25,375 nt of DNA from Castellaniella sp. UBA6218 (GTDB taxonomy: Bacteria > Pseudomonadota > Gammaproteobacteria > Burkholderiales > Burkholderiaceae_B). A model generated the notes under the pieces. That model was given only the letters and a program-made list of their open reading frames with translations. It ran no database searches and had not been told where the DNA came from. Positions 7,372 through 16,080 of this stretch are shown here, piece by piece. Every line of letters begins with the position of its first letter. The first letter of the stretch is position 1. The stretch lies in contig DISE01000126.1 of assembly GCA_002421865.1 (NCBI GenBank), forward strand, positions 1 through 25,375, read 5' to 3'. Position numbers and translations under genes: made by a program.

Positions 7372-8583
7372 ATGGGTTTCGGACAAGGTCTCAGCGGATT
7401 GAACGCCGCCTCGCAAAACCTGGACGTCATCGGCAACAATATCGCCAACTCCGGCACCGTGGGTTTCAAGTCCGGATCGGCAACTTTCGCCGACGTCTAC
7501 GCCAGTTCGCGCGTCGGCCTGGGCGTGCAGGTCGCTTCCATCAACCAGCGTTTCACCACCGGCATCGTGTCCACCTCGGGCAATCAGTTCGATATCGCCG
7601 TCGACGGGGCCAAGGGCCTGTTCGTGGTGACCCAGCCCAACGGCGCCACGCTCTACACCCGCAACGGCCAGTTCCTGGCCGACAAGGACCACAAGATCGT
7701 CAACGCCCAGGGCCAGCAACTGATGGGTTACGCGCCCGGCGGCACCAACCTGATCGGCATGACCGTGCCGGTGGGCAACATCGCGCCGCAGGCGACCAGC
7801 ACGCTGACCAACAAGGTCAACCTGGACGCGAATGCGGACGTCGTGCCTGGGGGCACGGCTTTCGATCCGACCAATTCCGACTCCTTCTCCAAGATGGTTC
7901 CGCTGACCGTTTACGATTCGTTGGGGAACGAACACCGTGTCGAGCAGTACTACACCAAGCGTGCGCCGGTTGGCGGCAACAGCATCTGGGAAGTGAATTA
8001 CGTCGTGGACGGCGTGGCCCCCGTCGGACCTCCGCCCGCCGCCAATACGGCAACCCTGGGCTTCGACAGCGCGGGGCGCCTCGTGTCCGGTTCGCCTACC
8101 TCGATCACCTTTGTGCCGGGCGGCGGTACGTCTCCTGCCGATCCTCTGAACATCGCCGTCTCCTACGACGGCTCCACCCAGTTCGGCGGCAGCTACTCCC
8201 AGGACTTCGTCCAGAACGGCTACGCCACCGGCGAATACGCCAGCATGTCCATCGGCGCCAATGGCGAGCTGATCGCCAACTACACCAACGGCGCCAAGAA
8301 AACCATGGGTACGATCGCCCTGGCCGACTTCGCCAACCTGCAGGGCCTGCAGCCGGTGGGCGGCAACGCCTGGGCCGAGACCGCCAACTCCGGCCAGCCG
8401 ATTGTCGGCACGCCGGGCAGCAACGGGCTGGCTACCCTCAAGGGCCAGGCGGTGGAGGAGTCCAACGTGGACATGAGCCAGGAGCTGGTCAACATGATCA
8501 TCGCCCAGCGCACCTACCAGGCCAACGCCCAGACGATCAAGACGCAGGATCAGATCCTGCAGACTCTCATCACGCTGCGCTAA
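7372..8583 (+). CDS. flgE: Flagellar hook protein FlgE
   Basis: FlgE polymerises into the universal joint (hook). The 403-residue product begins MGFGQGLSGLNAASQNLDVI with the axial motif NNIANSGTVGFKSGSATFAD, a normal FlgE length, a middle FlgE D2-type domain (DSFSKMVPLTVYDSLGNEHR; YDGSTQFGGSYSQDFVQNGY), and the C-terminal signature SNVDMSQELVNMIIAQRTYQ. The start is supported by AGAGG eight bases upstream. Its length during assembly is set by FliK (23133-24389). Confidence 0.98.
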   Translation: MGFGQGLSGLNAASQNLDVIGNNIANSGTVGFKSGSATFADVYASSRVGLGVQVASINQRFTTGIVSTSGNQFDIAVDGAKGLFVVTQPNGATLYTRNGQFLADKDHKIVNAQGQQLMGYAPGGTNLIGMTVPVGNIAPQATSTLTNKVNLDANADVVPGGTAFDPTNSDSFSKMVPLTVYDSLGNEHRVEQYYTKRAPVGGNSIWEVNYVVDGVAPVGPPPAANTATLGFDSAGRLVSGSPTSITFVPGGGTSPADPLNIAVSYDGSTQFGGSYSQDFVQNGYATGEYASMSIGANGELIANYTNGAKKTMGTIALADFANLQGLQPVGGNAWAETANSGQPIVGTPGSNGLATLKGQAVEESNVDMSQELVNMIIAQRTYQANAQTIKTQDQILQTLITLR

Positions 8584-8597
8584 ACGGATCGCCCGGC

Positions 8598-9347
8598 ATG
8601 GATCGCATCCTCTACACCGCCTCCAACGGCGCGGCCCGCATCCTGGAGCAGCAGTCGGTCATTGCCAACAACATGGCCAATGTGGCGACGACCGGGTTCC
8701 GCGAGCAGATGGCGATCTACCGGTCCGTCCCGGTTGTACCCCAGGCGGGCGAACTGCCTACCCGGGTCAGCACCGTGGCCTCCACCCCGGGCAGCCATTT
8801 CCGCCAGGGCATCATGGCGGAGACCGGCCATGCACTGGATGCGGCCATCGCCGGGGATGGCTGGTTCGCCGTGCAGACCCCTCAGGGCGAAGCCTATACC
8901 CGGGCAGGCGAATTCGCCGTCAACGAGCAGAATCAACTGGTCACGCACACCGGTCTGCCGGTACTGTCGGCCGACGGCGGTCCCATCGAGATCCCGGAAC
9001 GCGGCAGCGTGACGTTCGCCACGGACGGCCAGATCAGCGCCTTGGGCGCGGGCGACAATCCGCGCGACATTCAACTGCTGGCGCAGCTGAAACTGGTCAA
9101 TCCGCCCAAGGACCAGCTGGTGCGCGGCGACGATGGCCTGTTCCGCACGGCGGGCGGGCAGCCCGTCCAGCCGGACGGGACGGTCAAGATCGCTCCCGGC
9201 TTTGTCGAAAAAAGCAACGTCAATCCGGCCGCCGCGATGGTGGCCATGATTTCCAACGCCCGCCAGTTCGAGCTGCAGATGCAGGTCATCAAGAACGCCA
9301 GCACCAACGAAGAGCGCGGCAATTCGATTCTTTCGGCGGCGGGCTGA
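8598..9347 (+). CDS. flgF: Flagellar basal-body rod protein FlgF
   Basis: FlgF is a distal/proximal rod junction subunit. The 249-residue product starts MDRILYTASNGAARILEQQS, then NNMANVATTGFREQMAIYRS, and ends with SNVNPAAAMVAMISNARQFE, all family hallmarks; length is normal. The ribosome site before 8598 is weak (ACGGATCG). Its stop TGA (9345-9347) is the loop of a perfect 10-bp hairpin, listed separately. flgG starts 32 bases downstream. Confidence 0.97.
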   Translation: MDRILYTASNGAARILEQQSVIANNMANVATTGFREQMAIYRSVPVVPQAGELPTRVSTVASTPGSHFRQGIMAETGHALDAAIAGDGWFAVQTPQGEAYTRAGEFAVNEQNQLVTHTGLPVLSADGGPIEIPERGSVTFATDGQISALGAGDNPRDIQLLAQLKLVNPPKDQLVRGDDGLFRTAGGQPVQPDGTVKIAPGFVEKSNVNPAAAMVAMISNARQFELQMQVIKNASTNEERGNSILSAAG

Positions 9348-9357
9348 GCCCGCCGCC
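9335..9357 (+). promoter_or_regulatory. Perfect 10-bp hairpin looped on the flgF stop codon
   Basis: GGCGGCGGGC (9335-9344) and GCCCGCCGCC (9348-9357) are exact reverse complements, and the three loop bases TGA are the flgF stop codon. CCTTTG follows. A ribosome finishing flgF would sit on and melt the structure, so it may act as a translation-dependent element, an mRNA processing or stability barrier, or a weak terminator of untranslated message. There is no real T-run, so a standard intrinsic terminator is less likely. The hairpin is directly visible; its role is inference. Confidence 0.55.
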
Positions 9358-9379
9358 CCTTTGAACAGGCACGACTGAC

Positions 9380-10165
9380 ATGATACGTTCCCTGTGGATC
9401 GCCAAGACCGGTCTGGAAACCCAGCAGACCAGCATGGATGTGATTTCCAACAACCTGGCCAACGTCAACACCACGGGCTTCAAGCGCAGCCGTGCCGTGT
9501 TCGAGGATCTGATGTATCAGACCTTGCGCCAGCCCGGCGCCAGCGTCGGCGCGGCCAATCAGCTCCCGTCGGGCTTGCAGATCGGCACCGGCGCGCGCAC
9601 CGTGGCCACCGAGCGCATCCACACCCAGGGAAACCTGAAGGAAACCGGCAATACGCTGGATGTGGCCATCCAGGGCAACGGTTTCCTGCAGGTGGAGATG
9701 CCCGACGGCTCCTTCGCCTACACCCGCGACGGCAGCATTCAGCGTGACCAGAACGGCATGCTGGTCACGGCGGGCGGTTACCCCATCCAGCCGGGCATCA
9801 ACATTCCCGACAACGCGCTCACCATCACGGTCGCGCGCGACGGTACGGTGTCCGTGACCCAGCCGGGCGCGACCGGTACCAATGTCGAGGTCGGCCAGCT
9901 GCAGCTGGCGACCTTCATCAACCCGACCGGCCTGCAGAGCATGGGCGAGAACCTGTACGCGGAGACTGACGCCTCGGGTCCGGCCAACCTGCTGCAGCCC
10001 GGCCTGGACGGCGCGGGCGTCCTGTTGCAGAACTACGTGGAAACGTCCAACGTCAATGTGGCCGAAGAGCTGGTGAACATGATCACCACCCAGCGCGCCT
10101 TCGAGATGAACAGCAAGGCGGTGCAGACGTCCGACCAGATGCTCGCCCGCCTGACCCAGTTGTAA
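9380..10165 (+). CDS. flgG: Flagellar distal rod protein FlgG
   Basis: FlgG makes the long distal rod that crosses the periplasm. The 261-residue product matches the family length (about 260). It has MIRSLWIAKTGLETQQTSMD, NNLANVNTTGFKRSRAVFED, the FlgG-specific region around TERIHTQGNLKETGNTLDVA, and the C-terminal SNVNVAEELVNMITTQRAFE. flgH follows after only a few bases. Nothing unusual is seen. Confidence 0.98.
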   Translation: MIRSLWIAKTGLETQQTSMDVISNNLANVNTTGFKRSRAVFEDLMYQTLRQPGASVGAANQLPSGLQIGTGARTVATERIHTQGNLKETGNTLDVAIQGNGFLQVEMPDGSFAYTRDGSIQRDQNGMLVTAGGYPIQPGINIPDNALTITVARDGTVSVTQPGATGTNVEVGQLQLATFINPTGLQSMGENLYAETDASGPANLLQPGLDGAGVLLQNYVETSNVNVAEELVNMITTQRAFEMNSKAVQTSDQMLARLTQL

Positions 10166-10177
10166 TACAGGATGTCC

Positions 10178-10870
10178 ATGAAGGGATTGCGTTGTGTGGC
10201 GGGAGCGTGGGCGGCGATGCTGGCGCTGGTCTTGTCCGGGTGCGCGCTGGTGCCGCCCGAGCCCATCGTCACGGGGCCGCTGACCGCGCCGCCTCCGCCG
10301 CCGGCACTGCCCGCCGCAGAAGCCAACGGGTCCATCTACCAGCCCACCGCCTACGGCAACTACCCTTTGTTCGAGGACCGACGACCGCGCAATGTGGGCG
10401 ACATCGTCACCATCGTCATCCAGGAAAAGACCAACGCCGCCAAGAACGTCAATACCACCACCGATCGCAGCGGCTCCGCGTCCATGGGCATCGGCCTGGC
10501 CCCGGCGGTCCTGCCCACCGATCTGGGGGCGAAGCAGAATTTCGATGCCACCGGCGGCAACAAGTCCAAGGGCACGGGCTCCAGCAGCGCGACAAACGTC
10601 TTCACGGGTACGCTGACGACCACAGTCATCGGCGTGTTGCCCAACGGCAATCTGCAGATCGCCGGCGAAAAGCAGATCGCCATCAACCGCGGCAGCGAGT
10701 ACGTGCGTTTTTCCGGTGTGGTGGATCCGCGTTCGATCACGGGCAACAACACAGTGTCCTCCACCCAGGTGGCCGACGCCCGCATCGAATATCGCAGCAA
10801 GGGCGTGATGGACGAGGTCCAGACCATGGGCTGGCTGCAGCGCTTCTTCCTCAACATCGCCCCGTTCTGA
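10178..10870 (+). CDS. flgH: Flagellar L-ring lipoprotein FlgH
   Basis: FlgH is the outer-membrane lipoprotein that forms the L ring. From the ATG at 10178 the product has 230 residues: a lipoprotein signal ending in the lipobox LSGC (Cys22), a Pro-rich segment, then the conserved FLGH domain with LFEDRRPRNVGDIVTIVIQE near 65-85, GTGSSSATNVFTGTLTTTVI, LPNGNLQIAGEKQIAINRGS and YVRFSGVVDPRSI. An in-frame ATG lies 6 bases earlier (10172). I chose 10178 because AGGA at 10169-10172 sits five bases before it, whereas nothing suitable precedes 10172; two residues are at stake. Confidence 0.96.
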   Translation: MKGLRCVAGAWAAMLALVLSGCALVPPEPIVTGPLTAPPPPPALPAAEANGSIYQPTAYGNYPLFEDRRPRNVGDIVTIVIQEKTNAAKNVNTTTDRSGSASMGIGLAPAVLPTDLGAKQNFDATGGNKSKGTGSSSATNVFTGTLTTTVIGVLPNGNLQIAGEKQIAINRGSEYVRFSGVVDPRSITGNNTVSSTQVADARIEYRSKGVMDEVQTMGWLQRFFLNIAPF

Positions 10871-10874
10871 CGCC

Positions 10875-12020
10875 ATGGCCGCATCGCTGATTCCGACTTC
10901 TTTTCTTACGCGCCGCCTGGCCGCCGGTGCTCTGGCGCTGTGCCTGGGCGCGCTGTTGCCCCTGGGCGCCGCACAGGCCGAACGCATCAAGGATCTGGCG
11001 TCCTTCACCGGCGTGCGGGAAAACCAGTTGATCGGCTACGGCCTGGTGGTCGGCCTGGATGGCAGCGGTGATCAGGTGCGCCAGACGCCCTTCACCCAGC
11101 AAAGTTTGACCAACATGCTGTCCCAGTTGGGCGTGACCGTGCCCCAGGGCACCAATATGCAGGTCAAGAACGTCGCCGCCGTCATGGTGACGGCGCGCCT
11201 GCCCGCTTTCGCCCAGCCGGGCCAGAGCATGGATGTGGTGGTGTCGTCCATGGGCAACGCCAAGAGCCTGCGTGGCGGCACGTTGCTGATGACGCCGCTC
11301 AAGGGGGCCAATGGCCAGGTCTACGCCCTGGCCCAGGGCAATCTGCTGGTCGGCGGGGCTGGTGCGTCCCAGGGCGGAGCCAGTGTCCAGGTCAACCAGT
11401 TGAACGGCGGCATCATCCCCGATGGCGCCATCGTCGAGCGCGGCGTGCCCACGAACTACGCCCAGAACGGTGTCGTGCGCCTGGAGCTGAACACCAGCGA
11501 CTTCGGCATCGCCCAGAACGTCGTGACGGCGCTCAACCGCAAATTCGGCGCCCAGACGGCGACCGCCGTCAACGGCCGCACCATCGAGCTGCGGGCGCCT
11601 TCGGACCCCAAGGCACAGCTCGCCTTCCTGTCCCAGGTGGAGAATCTGCAGGTCGGCCTGCCGCCCGCACGCGCCCGGGTGGTTGTCAACGCCCGCACGG
11701 GCTCGGTCGTGATGAACCGCACCGTCACCATTGATGAGGCTGCCATCGCCTACGGCAACCTGTCGGTCACCATCAGCCCGCAACAGCAGGTCAGTCAGCC
11801 GACCACGCCCTTCGGCGGCGGCCAGACCGTGGTGACGCAGAACACCCAGATCGAAATGCGCAGCGAAGGCGGCGCCATCAAGCGCGTCACCACCAGCGCC
11901 AATCTGGCCGATGTGGTCCGGGCGCTGAACGCCCTGGGCGCGACCCCGCAGGATCTGCTGTCCATCCTGCAGAACCTGAAGAGCGCCGGCGCTTTGCGCG
12001 CCGACCTCGAAGTGATCTGA
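10875..12020 (+). CDS. flgI: Flagellar P-ring protein FlgI
   Basis: FlgI is the periplasmic P-ring subunit, assembled with FlgA's help. The 381-residue product begins with a Sec signal peptide (cleavage likely after AQA, residues 33-35), then the family start ERIKDLASFTGVRENQLIGY and GLVVGLDGSGDQ, the motif NVAAVMVTARLPAFAQPGQ and the C-terminal TSANLADVVRALNALGATPQ. Length is normal. The start lies 4 bases after the flgH stop with little ribosome site, suggesting coupling. Confidence 0.98.
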   Translation: MAASLIPTSFLTRRLAAGALALCLGALLPLGAAQAERIKDLASFTGVRENQLIGYGLVVGLDGSGDQVRQTPFTQQSLTNMLSQLGVTVPQGTNMQVKNVAAVMVTARLPAFAQPGQSMDVVVSSMGNAKSLRGGTLLMTPLKGANGQVYALAQGNLLVGGAGASQGGASVQVNQLNGGIIPDGAIVERGVPTNYAQNGVVRLELNTSDFGIAQNVVTALNRKFGAQTATAVNGRTIELRAPSDPKAQLAFLSQVENLQVGLPPARARVVVNARTGSVVMNRTVTIDEAAIAYGNLSVTISPQQQVSQPTTPFGGGQTVVTQNTQIEMRSEGGAIKRVTTSANLADVVRALNALGATPQDLLSILQNLKSAGALRADLEVI

Positions 12021-12027
12021 GTTTGCC

Positions 12028-13002
12028 ATGGGATTCGTGTCGCATTCGCCTTTGCTGACCCCCGATGCGACGCCTTCGGCGCTGGATTTCAGCAGCCTGA
12101 ACGCTTTGAAGCAGGGGGTGCGGGCCGGGGGGAATGCCGCGCAGGATCAGCAGCGCGAGGTCGCGCGCCAATTCGAGGCGATCTTCATTCAGATGATGCT
12201 CAAACAGGCGCGCCAGCAATCGACGCAAATGCCTTCGCTGTTCGATTCCCAGGCGACGCGCATGGCCCAGAGCATGAGCGACGAACAGGCGGCGCTGGCC
12301 ATGGCCAATCCCGGCCTCGGGCTGGCTGACGCGCTGATGGCGCAGATGCAGGGCGGGGTGCTGAGGCAATCGGCCGATCCTCTGGCCAATCCGCCCGAGG
12401 CGGCCCGCTCGCGCCTGCCGGGTCTGCAGTCGCGAATCGGCGAGGGCCGACGCGAAATGGCCGATTCCATCGGCTCCCTGATCGACCTGCTGGCGCGGCG
12501 CGGGGCGGGCGACCGGATCGGCGGAGCCATACAGGGCGCACCGGCGCACATCCGGACCTTCGTGGACCGCATGGCTGCCGCCGCCGAACTGGCGTCCCGG
12601 CGCAGCGGCGTCCCGGCCAAGCTGATCCTCAGCCAGGCGGCTCTCGAGTCCGGCTGGGGCGAGCGCGAAATCCGGCGCCCTGACGGCCGCGGCAGCCACA
12701 ATCTGTTCGGCATCAAGGCCGGAGGGGGCTGGCGCGGCGAGGTGGTCAACGTCATGACCACCGAGTATGACGAAGACGGGGTGGCGCACCGCGTGTCGCA
12801 GCCGTTCCGGGCCTATGGGTCCTATGCGGAATCCTTCCAGGATTATGCCGAGCTGATCGGCGGCAGCGACCGCTATGGCAAGGTCGTGGCCGCGCCTTCC
12901 GCCGAGGCCGCCGCCCGCCGCATCCAGGAAGCCGGCTATGCCACCGACCCGGGCTATGCGGACAAGCTGATCTCCATCATGGGGTATTTCAACGCGCGCT
13001 GA
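12028..13002 (+). CDS. flgJ: Rod cap / peptidoglycan hydrolase FlgJ (two-domain)
   Basis: FlgJ caps the growing rod and opens the peptidoglycan. The 324-residue product has both domains of the beta/gamma-proteobacterial form. The N-terminal rod-binding domain (about 40-105) contains ARQFEAIFIQMMLKQARQ and SLFDSQATRMAQSMSDEQA. The C-terminal glucosaminidase domain (about 172-322) contains SGVPAKLILSQAALESGWGE with the catalytic Glu at residue 207, HNLFGIKAGGGWRG, and FRAYGSYAESFQDYAELI. flgI ends 7 bases upstream. flgK is 115 bases downstream behind its own promoter, so flgJ probably ends the flgB operon. Confidence 0.97.
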   Translation: MGFVSHSPLLTPDATPSALDFSSLNALKQGVRAGGNAAQDQQREVARQFEAIFIQMMLKQARQQSTQMPSLFDSQATRMAQSMSDEQAALAMANPGLGLADALMAQMQGGVLRQSADPLANPPEAARSRLPGLQSRIGEGRREMADSIGSLIDLLARRGAGDRIGGAIQGAPAHIRTFVDRMAAAAELASRRSGVPAKLILSQAALESGWGEREIRRPDGRGSHNLFGIKAGGGWRGEVVNVMTTEYDEDGVAHRVSQPFRAYGSYAESFQDYAELIGGSDRYGKVVAAPSAEAAARRIQEAGYATDPGYADKLISIMGYFNAR

Positions 13003-13027
13003 TAGGATGCGGCATCCGTGGCGGACC

Positions 13028-13054
13028 TAAATTTTCTTGCGCAGCTGCCGTTAT
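13028..13054 (+). promoter_or_regulatory. FliA (sigma-28) type promoter for flgK-flgL
   Basis: TAAATTTT (13028-13035) is followed after exactly 11 bases by GCCGTTAT (13047-13054), matching the FliA consensus TAAAGTTT-N11-GCCGATAA in spacing and core. It lies in the 115-base gap after flgJ, 63 bases before the flgK ATG. The -10 shares GCCGTTA with the flgM promoter at 4817-4843. This separates late flgKL from the early flgB-J operon. Confidence 0.82.
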
Positions 13055-13117
13055 GATCAGGGAAGAATTCCGGCGCGCGCCGATCCGGCGCCGCCGCAAC
13101 CGATAGGATTGCAGCAT

Positions 13118-14791
13118 ATGAATCTGGCGAATCTCGGCAAAGCAGGCCTTCTGGTCGCGCAAAACCGTCTGCAGACGGCGGGGCACAACATCAACAATGC
13201 AGCCACCGCCGGTTATAACCGCCAGACCGTCCTGTCGCAGACGGCGGGGGCCACCCCGACCGCGGGCGGCTGGATCGGCCGAGGCGTGCAGGCCGTCAGC
13301 GTGCAGCGTTCCTATGACAATTTCCTGCAGAATCAGCTCACCAGTTCCCTGACGCGCGGTGCGGCGCTCAAGACCTACGGCGATCAGATCAGCCAGATCA
13401 ACAATCTGGTGGCCGACCGGACCGTGGGCATTTCACCGGGCATCCAGAAGTTCTTCGACAGCCTGGACGCGGTAGCCTCGGCGCCCGCCGACGTCGCCGC
13501 CCGCCAGGAACTCATCGGCCAGGCCAACAGCCTGGCGGCACAGGTCCGTGACGCCAACGCGTTTCTGGACAGCCAGCGCGCCAACGTCAACATCCAGGTC
13601 GACACCACGGTCACCCAGATCAACAGCTATCTGGACCGCATCCAGGATCTGAACCGTCAGATCACCACGGCCAAGGCCACCAATCCGGGCCAGCCGCCCA
13701 ACGATCTGCTGGATCAGCGCGACCAGCTGGTGTCCGATCTGGGCCAGCTCGTGGACGTCAAGGCCTACGAGCAGGACGATCGCGTCAGCCTCACTATCGG
13801 CAATGGCCAGACCGTGCTGGGCGGGGACTCCGTCTACCATCTGGAAACCCATCCTTCCAAGGCCGACCCGTCCCGGCTCGCGGTCAACTACACCACAAAG
13901 GACGCGGCGGGCAACATCATCCCCATCGAGATGAGCGACAAGCAGATCACCGGCGGCAAGCTGGGCGGCCTGCTGTCATTCCGTTCCGATGCGCTGGACG
14001 CCACGCAGAACAATCTGGGGCGCATCGCCCTGGGGATTTCCATCGCGTTGAACGAGCAGCACGTCAAGGGCTACGATCTGTCCGGCACGCCGGGCGGCGC
14101 GTTCTTCAATGTCGGCACGCCCAAGGTCATCGGCAACGAGAAAAACAGCGCCACGGCGGGAACCCCGACCGCAAGCTATGTGCCCGGCGAATTGTCCAAG
14201 ATCACCAACCAGGATTACCGGGTCGAGTTCGACGGCACGAATTACGCCGTCACGCGGGTGCCCGAAGGCACGGCGCTGACGCCCACCGTGGCGGGCACTA
14301 CGTTGAGCTTCGATGGCGTGGCCATCGATACGGCGGGCATGGCTCCCGCCGCGGGCGACAGCTGGCTGGTCCAGCCTACGCGCGACGCGGCGGCCGCGAT
14401 GGCCGTGACGATCACCGATCCGGCCAAAGTCGCCGCAGCTGGCGAGGTGTCGCCGGGTGTGGGCGCGGGCACCTCCAACGGCGACAATGCCCTGGAGCTG
14501 GCCGCATTGCGCTCCAAAAAGGTTCTGGCCGACGGCTCCATGGGCATGAACGAGGCCTATTCTCAGCTGGTCAATACCGTGGCGGTCAAGACCCAGCAGA
14601 ACACCACCGCGCAAAAGGCTCAGGAAACCCTGGTTTCCCAGAACTATTCCGCTCAGCAGGCTGTCTCCGGCGTCAACCTGGACGAGGAGTACATCAATCT
14701 GCAGCAATATCAGGAACAGTACCGCGCCGCCGCGCGCCTGATCGACACCGCTTCGACGCTGTTCGACACGCTGCTTGCCCTGCGCAACTAA
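13118..14791 (+). CDS. flgK: Hook-filament junction protein FlgK (HAP1)
   Basis: FlgK is the first hook-filament junction protein. The product is 557 residues from the ATG at 13118, close to the enteric length of about 550. It starts MNLANLGKAGLLVAQNRLQT with NINNAATAGYNRQTVLSQTA, and has the FlgK helical region QISQINNLVADRTVGISPGI and LLDQRDQLVSDLGQLVDVKA, ending in GVNLDEEYINLQQYQEQYRA and AARLIDTASTLFDTLLALRN. The frame is open upstream to a TTG at 13037, but that would include the FliA promoter region and break the family N-terminus, so 13118 is chosen. AGGATT lies upstream as a ribosome site. FlgN is the predicted chaperone. Confidence 0.97.
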   Translation: MNLANLGKAGLLVAQNRLQTAGHNINNAATAGYNRQTVLSQTAGATPTAGGWIGRGVQAVSVQRSYDNFLQNQLTSSLTRGAALKTYGDQISQINNLVADRTVGISPGIQKFFDSLDAVASAPADVAARQELIGQANSLAAQVRDANAFLDSQRANVNIQVDTTVTQINSYLDRIQDLNRQITTAKATNPGQPPNDLLDQRDQLVSDLGQLVDVKAYEQDDRVSLTIGNGQTVLGGDSVYHLETHPSKADPSRLAVNYTTKDAAGNIIPIEMSDKQITGGKLGGLLSFRSDALDATQNNLGRIALGISIALNEQHVKGYDLSGTPGGAFFNVGTPKVIGNEKNSATAGTPTASYVPGELSKITNQDYRVEFDGTNYAVTRVPEGTALTPTVAGTTLSFDGVAIDTAGMAPAAGDSWLVQPTRDAAAAMAVTITDPAKVAAAGEVSPGVGAGTSNGDNALELAALRSKKVLADGSMGMNEAYSQLVNTVAVKTQQNTTAQKAQETLVSQNYSAQQAVSGVNLDEEYINLQQYQEQYRAAARLIDTASTLFDTLLALRN

Positions 14792-14816
14792 GTCGCGACC
14801 GTTTCAGGAATTCATC

Positions 14817-16073
14817 ATGCGTATCAGTTCCAGCCTTGTTTTCCAGACCGGCCTGAAGACCATCAATACTCAGCAGTCCGACCTGCTGCATCTGTATCAG
14901 CAGATCGGCACGGGCCAGAAGATGGTCACCCCGGCCGACGATCCTCTCGGCGCCTCTCAGGCGATCAATCTGTCGCAGTCCCAGGCCCAGAACGCCCGCT
15001 ACGCCGATAACCGTTCGGTTGCCAACCAGAACCTGGGCACGGAGGAAGACGCGCTCAGCAGCCTGACGATGCTGCTGCAGGATGTGCGCACCCGGCTGGT
15101 CGAGGTCGGCAACGGTACGCTTTCGGATGCCGATCGCGGCACCCTGGCCGGCATCCTGCGCCAGGCCCGTGACACCGCATTGGGCATCGCCAATACCACC
15201 GACGGCAACGGACAGTATCTGTTTTCCGGCTCCAGGGGTGACATCCCGGCCTACGATGCCGGCGGAAACTACAGCGGAGACGCACTGCAGCGCCTGATCC
15301 AGGCCGACCAGACCCGGCGGATCGCCGGCAGCGACGTCGGTACGGATCTCTTCGAGCGCGCCCAGCCCGGGACGCGGGATTACCTGTCGGCTGCCGGTGC
15401 CGGCAATACCGGCACGGCCGTCCTGGGCAGCGCCGAGATCGTGGATCCTTCGCAGGGTAACGCCGACGCCAAGTTCTCGTTCAGCATCCAGTTCGATGCC
15501 ACGGGCACGAGCTACACGGTGACGGCGACCGACGTGTCGACCACGCCTCCGGGCGCACCCGTGGTCGGAGCGCCCCAGCCCTGGGCCGCGGGCCAGAAGT
15601 CGCTTGATCTGGGCCAGGGCACCACGCTGGAAATCAGGGGCGAGCCGGCGGGCGGCGACACCTTTACCGCCGAACCCCTCAAGCACTCGACCGTGCCGGG
15701 ACAGACCAGTCTGAACCTGTTCAAGGCCCTGGGCGATCTGGCCGATGCGCTGGAGCAGCCCGCCCAGGGAGACGAGCAGGCCCAGGCGAGCCTGCACAAT
15801 CTGATGAACACCACGTCGCAGACGCTGGCCACCCTGTATGACAACGTGCTGACGGTGCGAGCTTCCGTGGGCGCTCGCATGAACGAGCTGACTGCGCTGG
15901 ACAACAGCGGCACCCAGCGCAATCTGGGCTATGCCAAGGCGCTGTCCGGCATCGAGGATCTGGACTACTACGAGGCTTCCACCCAGCTCAGTCTGCGCAA
16001 GATGGCGCTGGAAGGCGCGGGCCTTGCGTTCCAGACGATCCAGGGACTGAGCCTGTTCAACCGGAACCAGTGA
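14817..16073 (+). CDS. flgL: Hook-filament junction protein FlgL (HAP3)
   Basis: FlgL is the second junction protein, between FlgK and the flagellin filament. The 418-residue product begins MRISSSLVFQTGLKTINTQQ and TGQKMVTPADDPLGASQAIN, with the flagellin-like heptad helix LSQSQAQNARYADNRSVANQ, and ends in the C-terminal coiled coil (YYEASTQLSLRKMALEGAGL). AGGAATTC precedes the ATG at 14817; the frame is open a little further upstream into flgK but the family start is clear. It is about 100 residues longer than the enteric protein (317). The surplus lies in the middle (about residues 170-310), the surface-exposed variable part. It is co-transcribed with flgK, 25 bases apart. Confidence 0.96.
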   Translation: MRISSSLVFQTGLKTINTQQSDLLHLYQQIGTGQKMVTPADDPLGASQAINLSQSQAQNARYADNRSVANQNLGTEEDALSSLTMLLQDVRTRLVEVGNGTLSDADRGTLAGILRQARDTALGIANTTDGNGQYLFSGSRGDIPAYDAGGNYSGDALQRLIQADQTRRIAGSDVGTDLFERAQPGTRDYLSAAGAGNTGTAVLGSAEIVDPSQGNADAKFSFSIQFDATGTSYTVTATDVSTTPPGAPVVGAPQPWAAGQKSLDLGQGTTLEIRGEPAGGDTFTAEPLKHSTVPGQTSLNLFKALGDLADALEQPAQGDEQAQASLHNLMNTTSQTLATLYDNVLTVRASVGARMNELTALDNSGTQRNLGYAKALSGIEDLDYYEASTQLSLRKMALEGAGLAFQTIQGLSLFNRNQ

Positions 16074-16080
16074 TCCGGCC

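Noticed and set aside
9071..11008. 645-codon open frame on the minus strand opposite flgF, flgG and flgH
   Set aside because: It lies wholly antisense to three certain genes, is rich in His, Gly, Arg and Asp as expected from the reverse of high-G+C coding DNA, and shows no domain or ribosome site.
13037..13117. Upstream TTG start for flgK adding 27 residues
   Set aside because: The added segment overlaps the FliA promoter and its transcription start and does not fit the FlgK N-terminus; the ATG at 13118 does.
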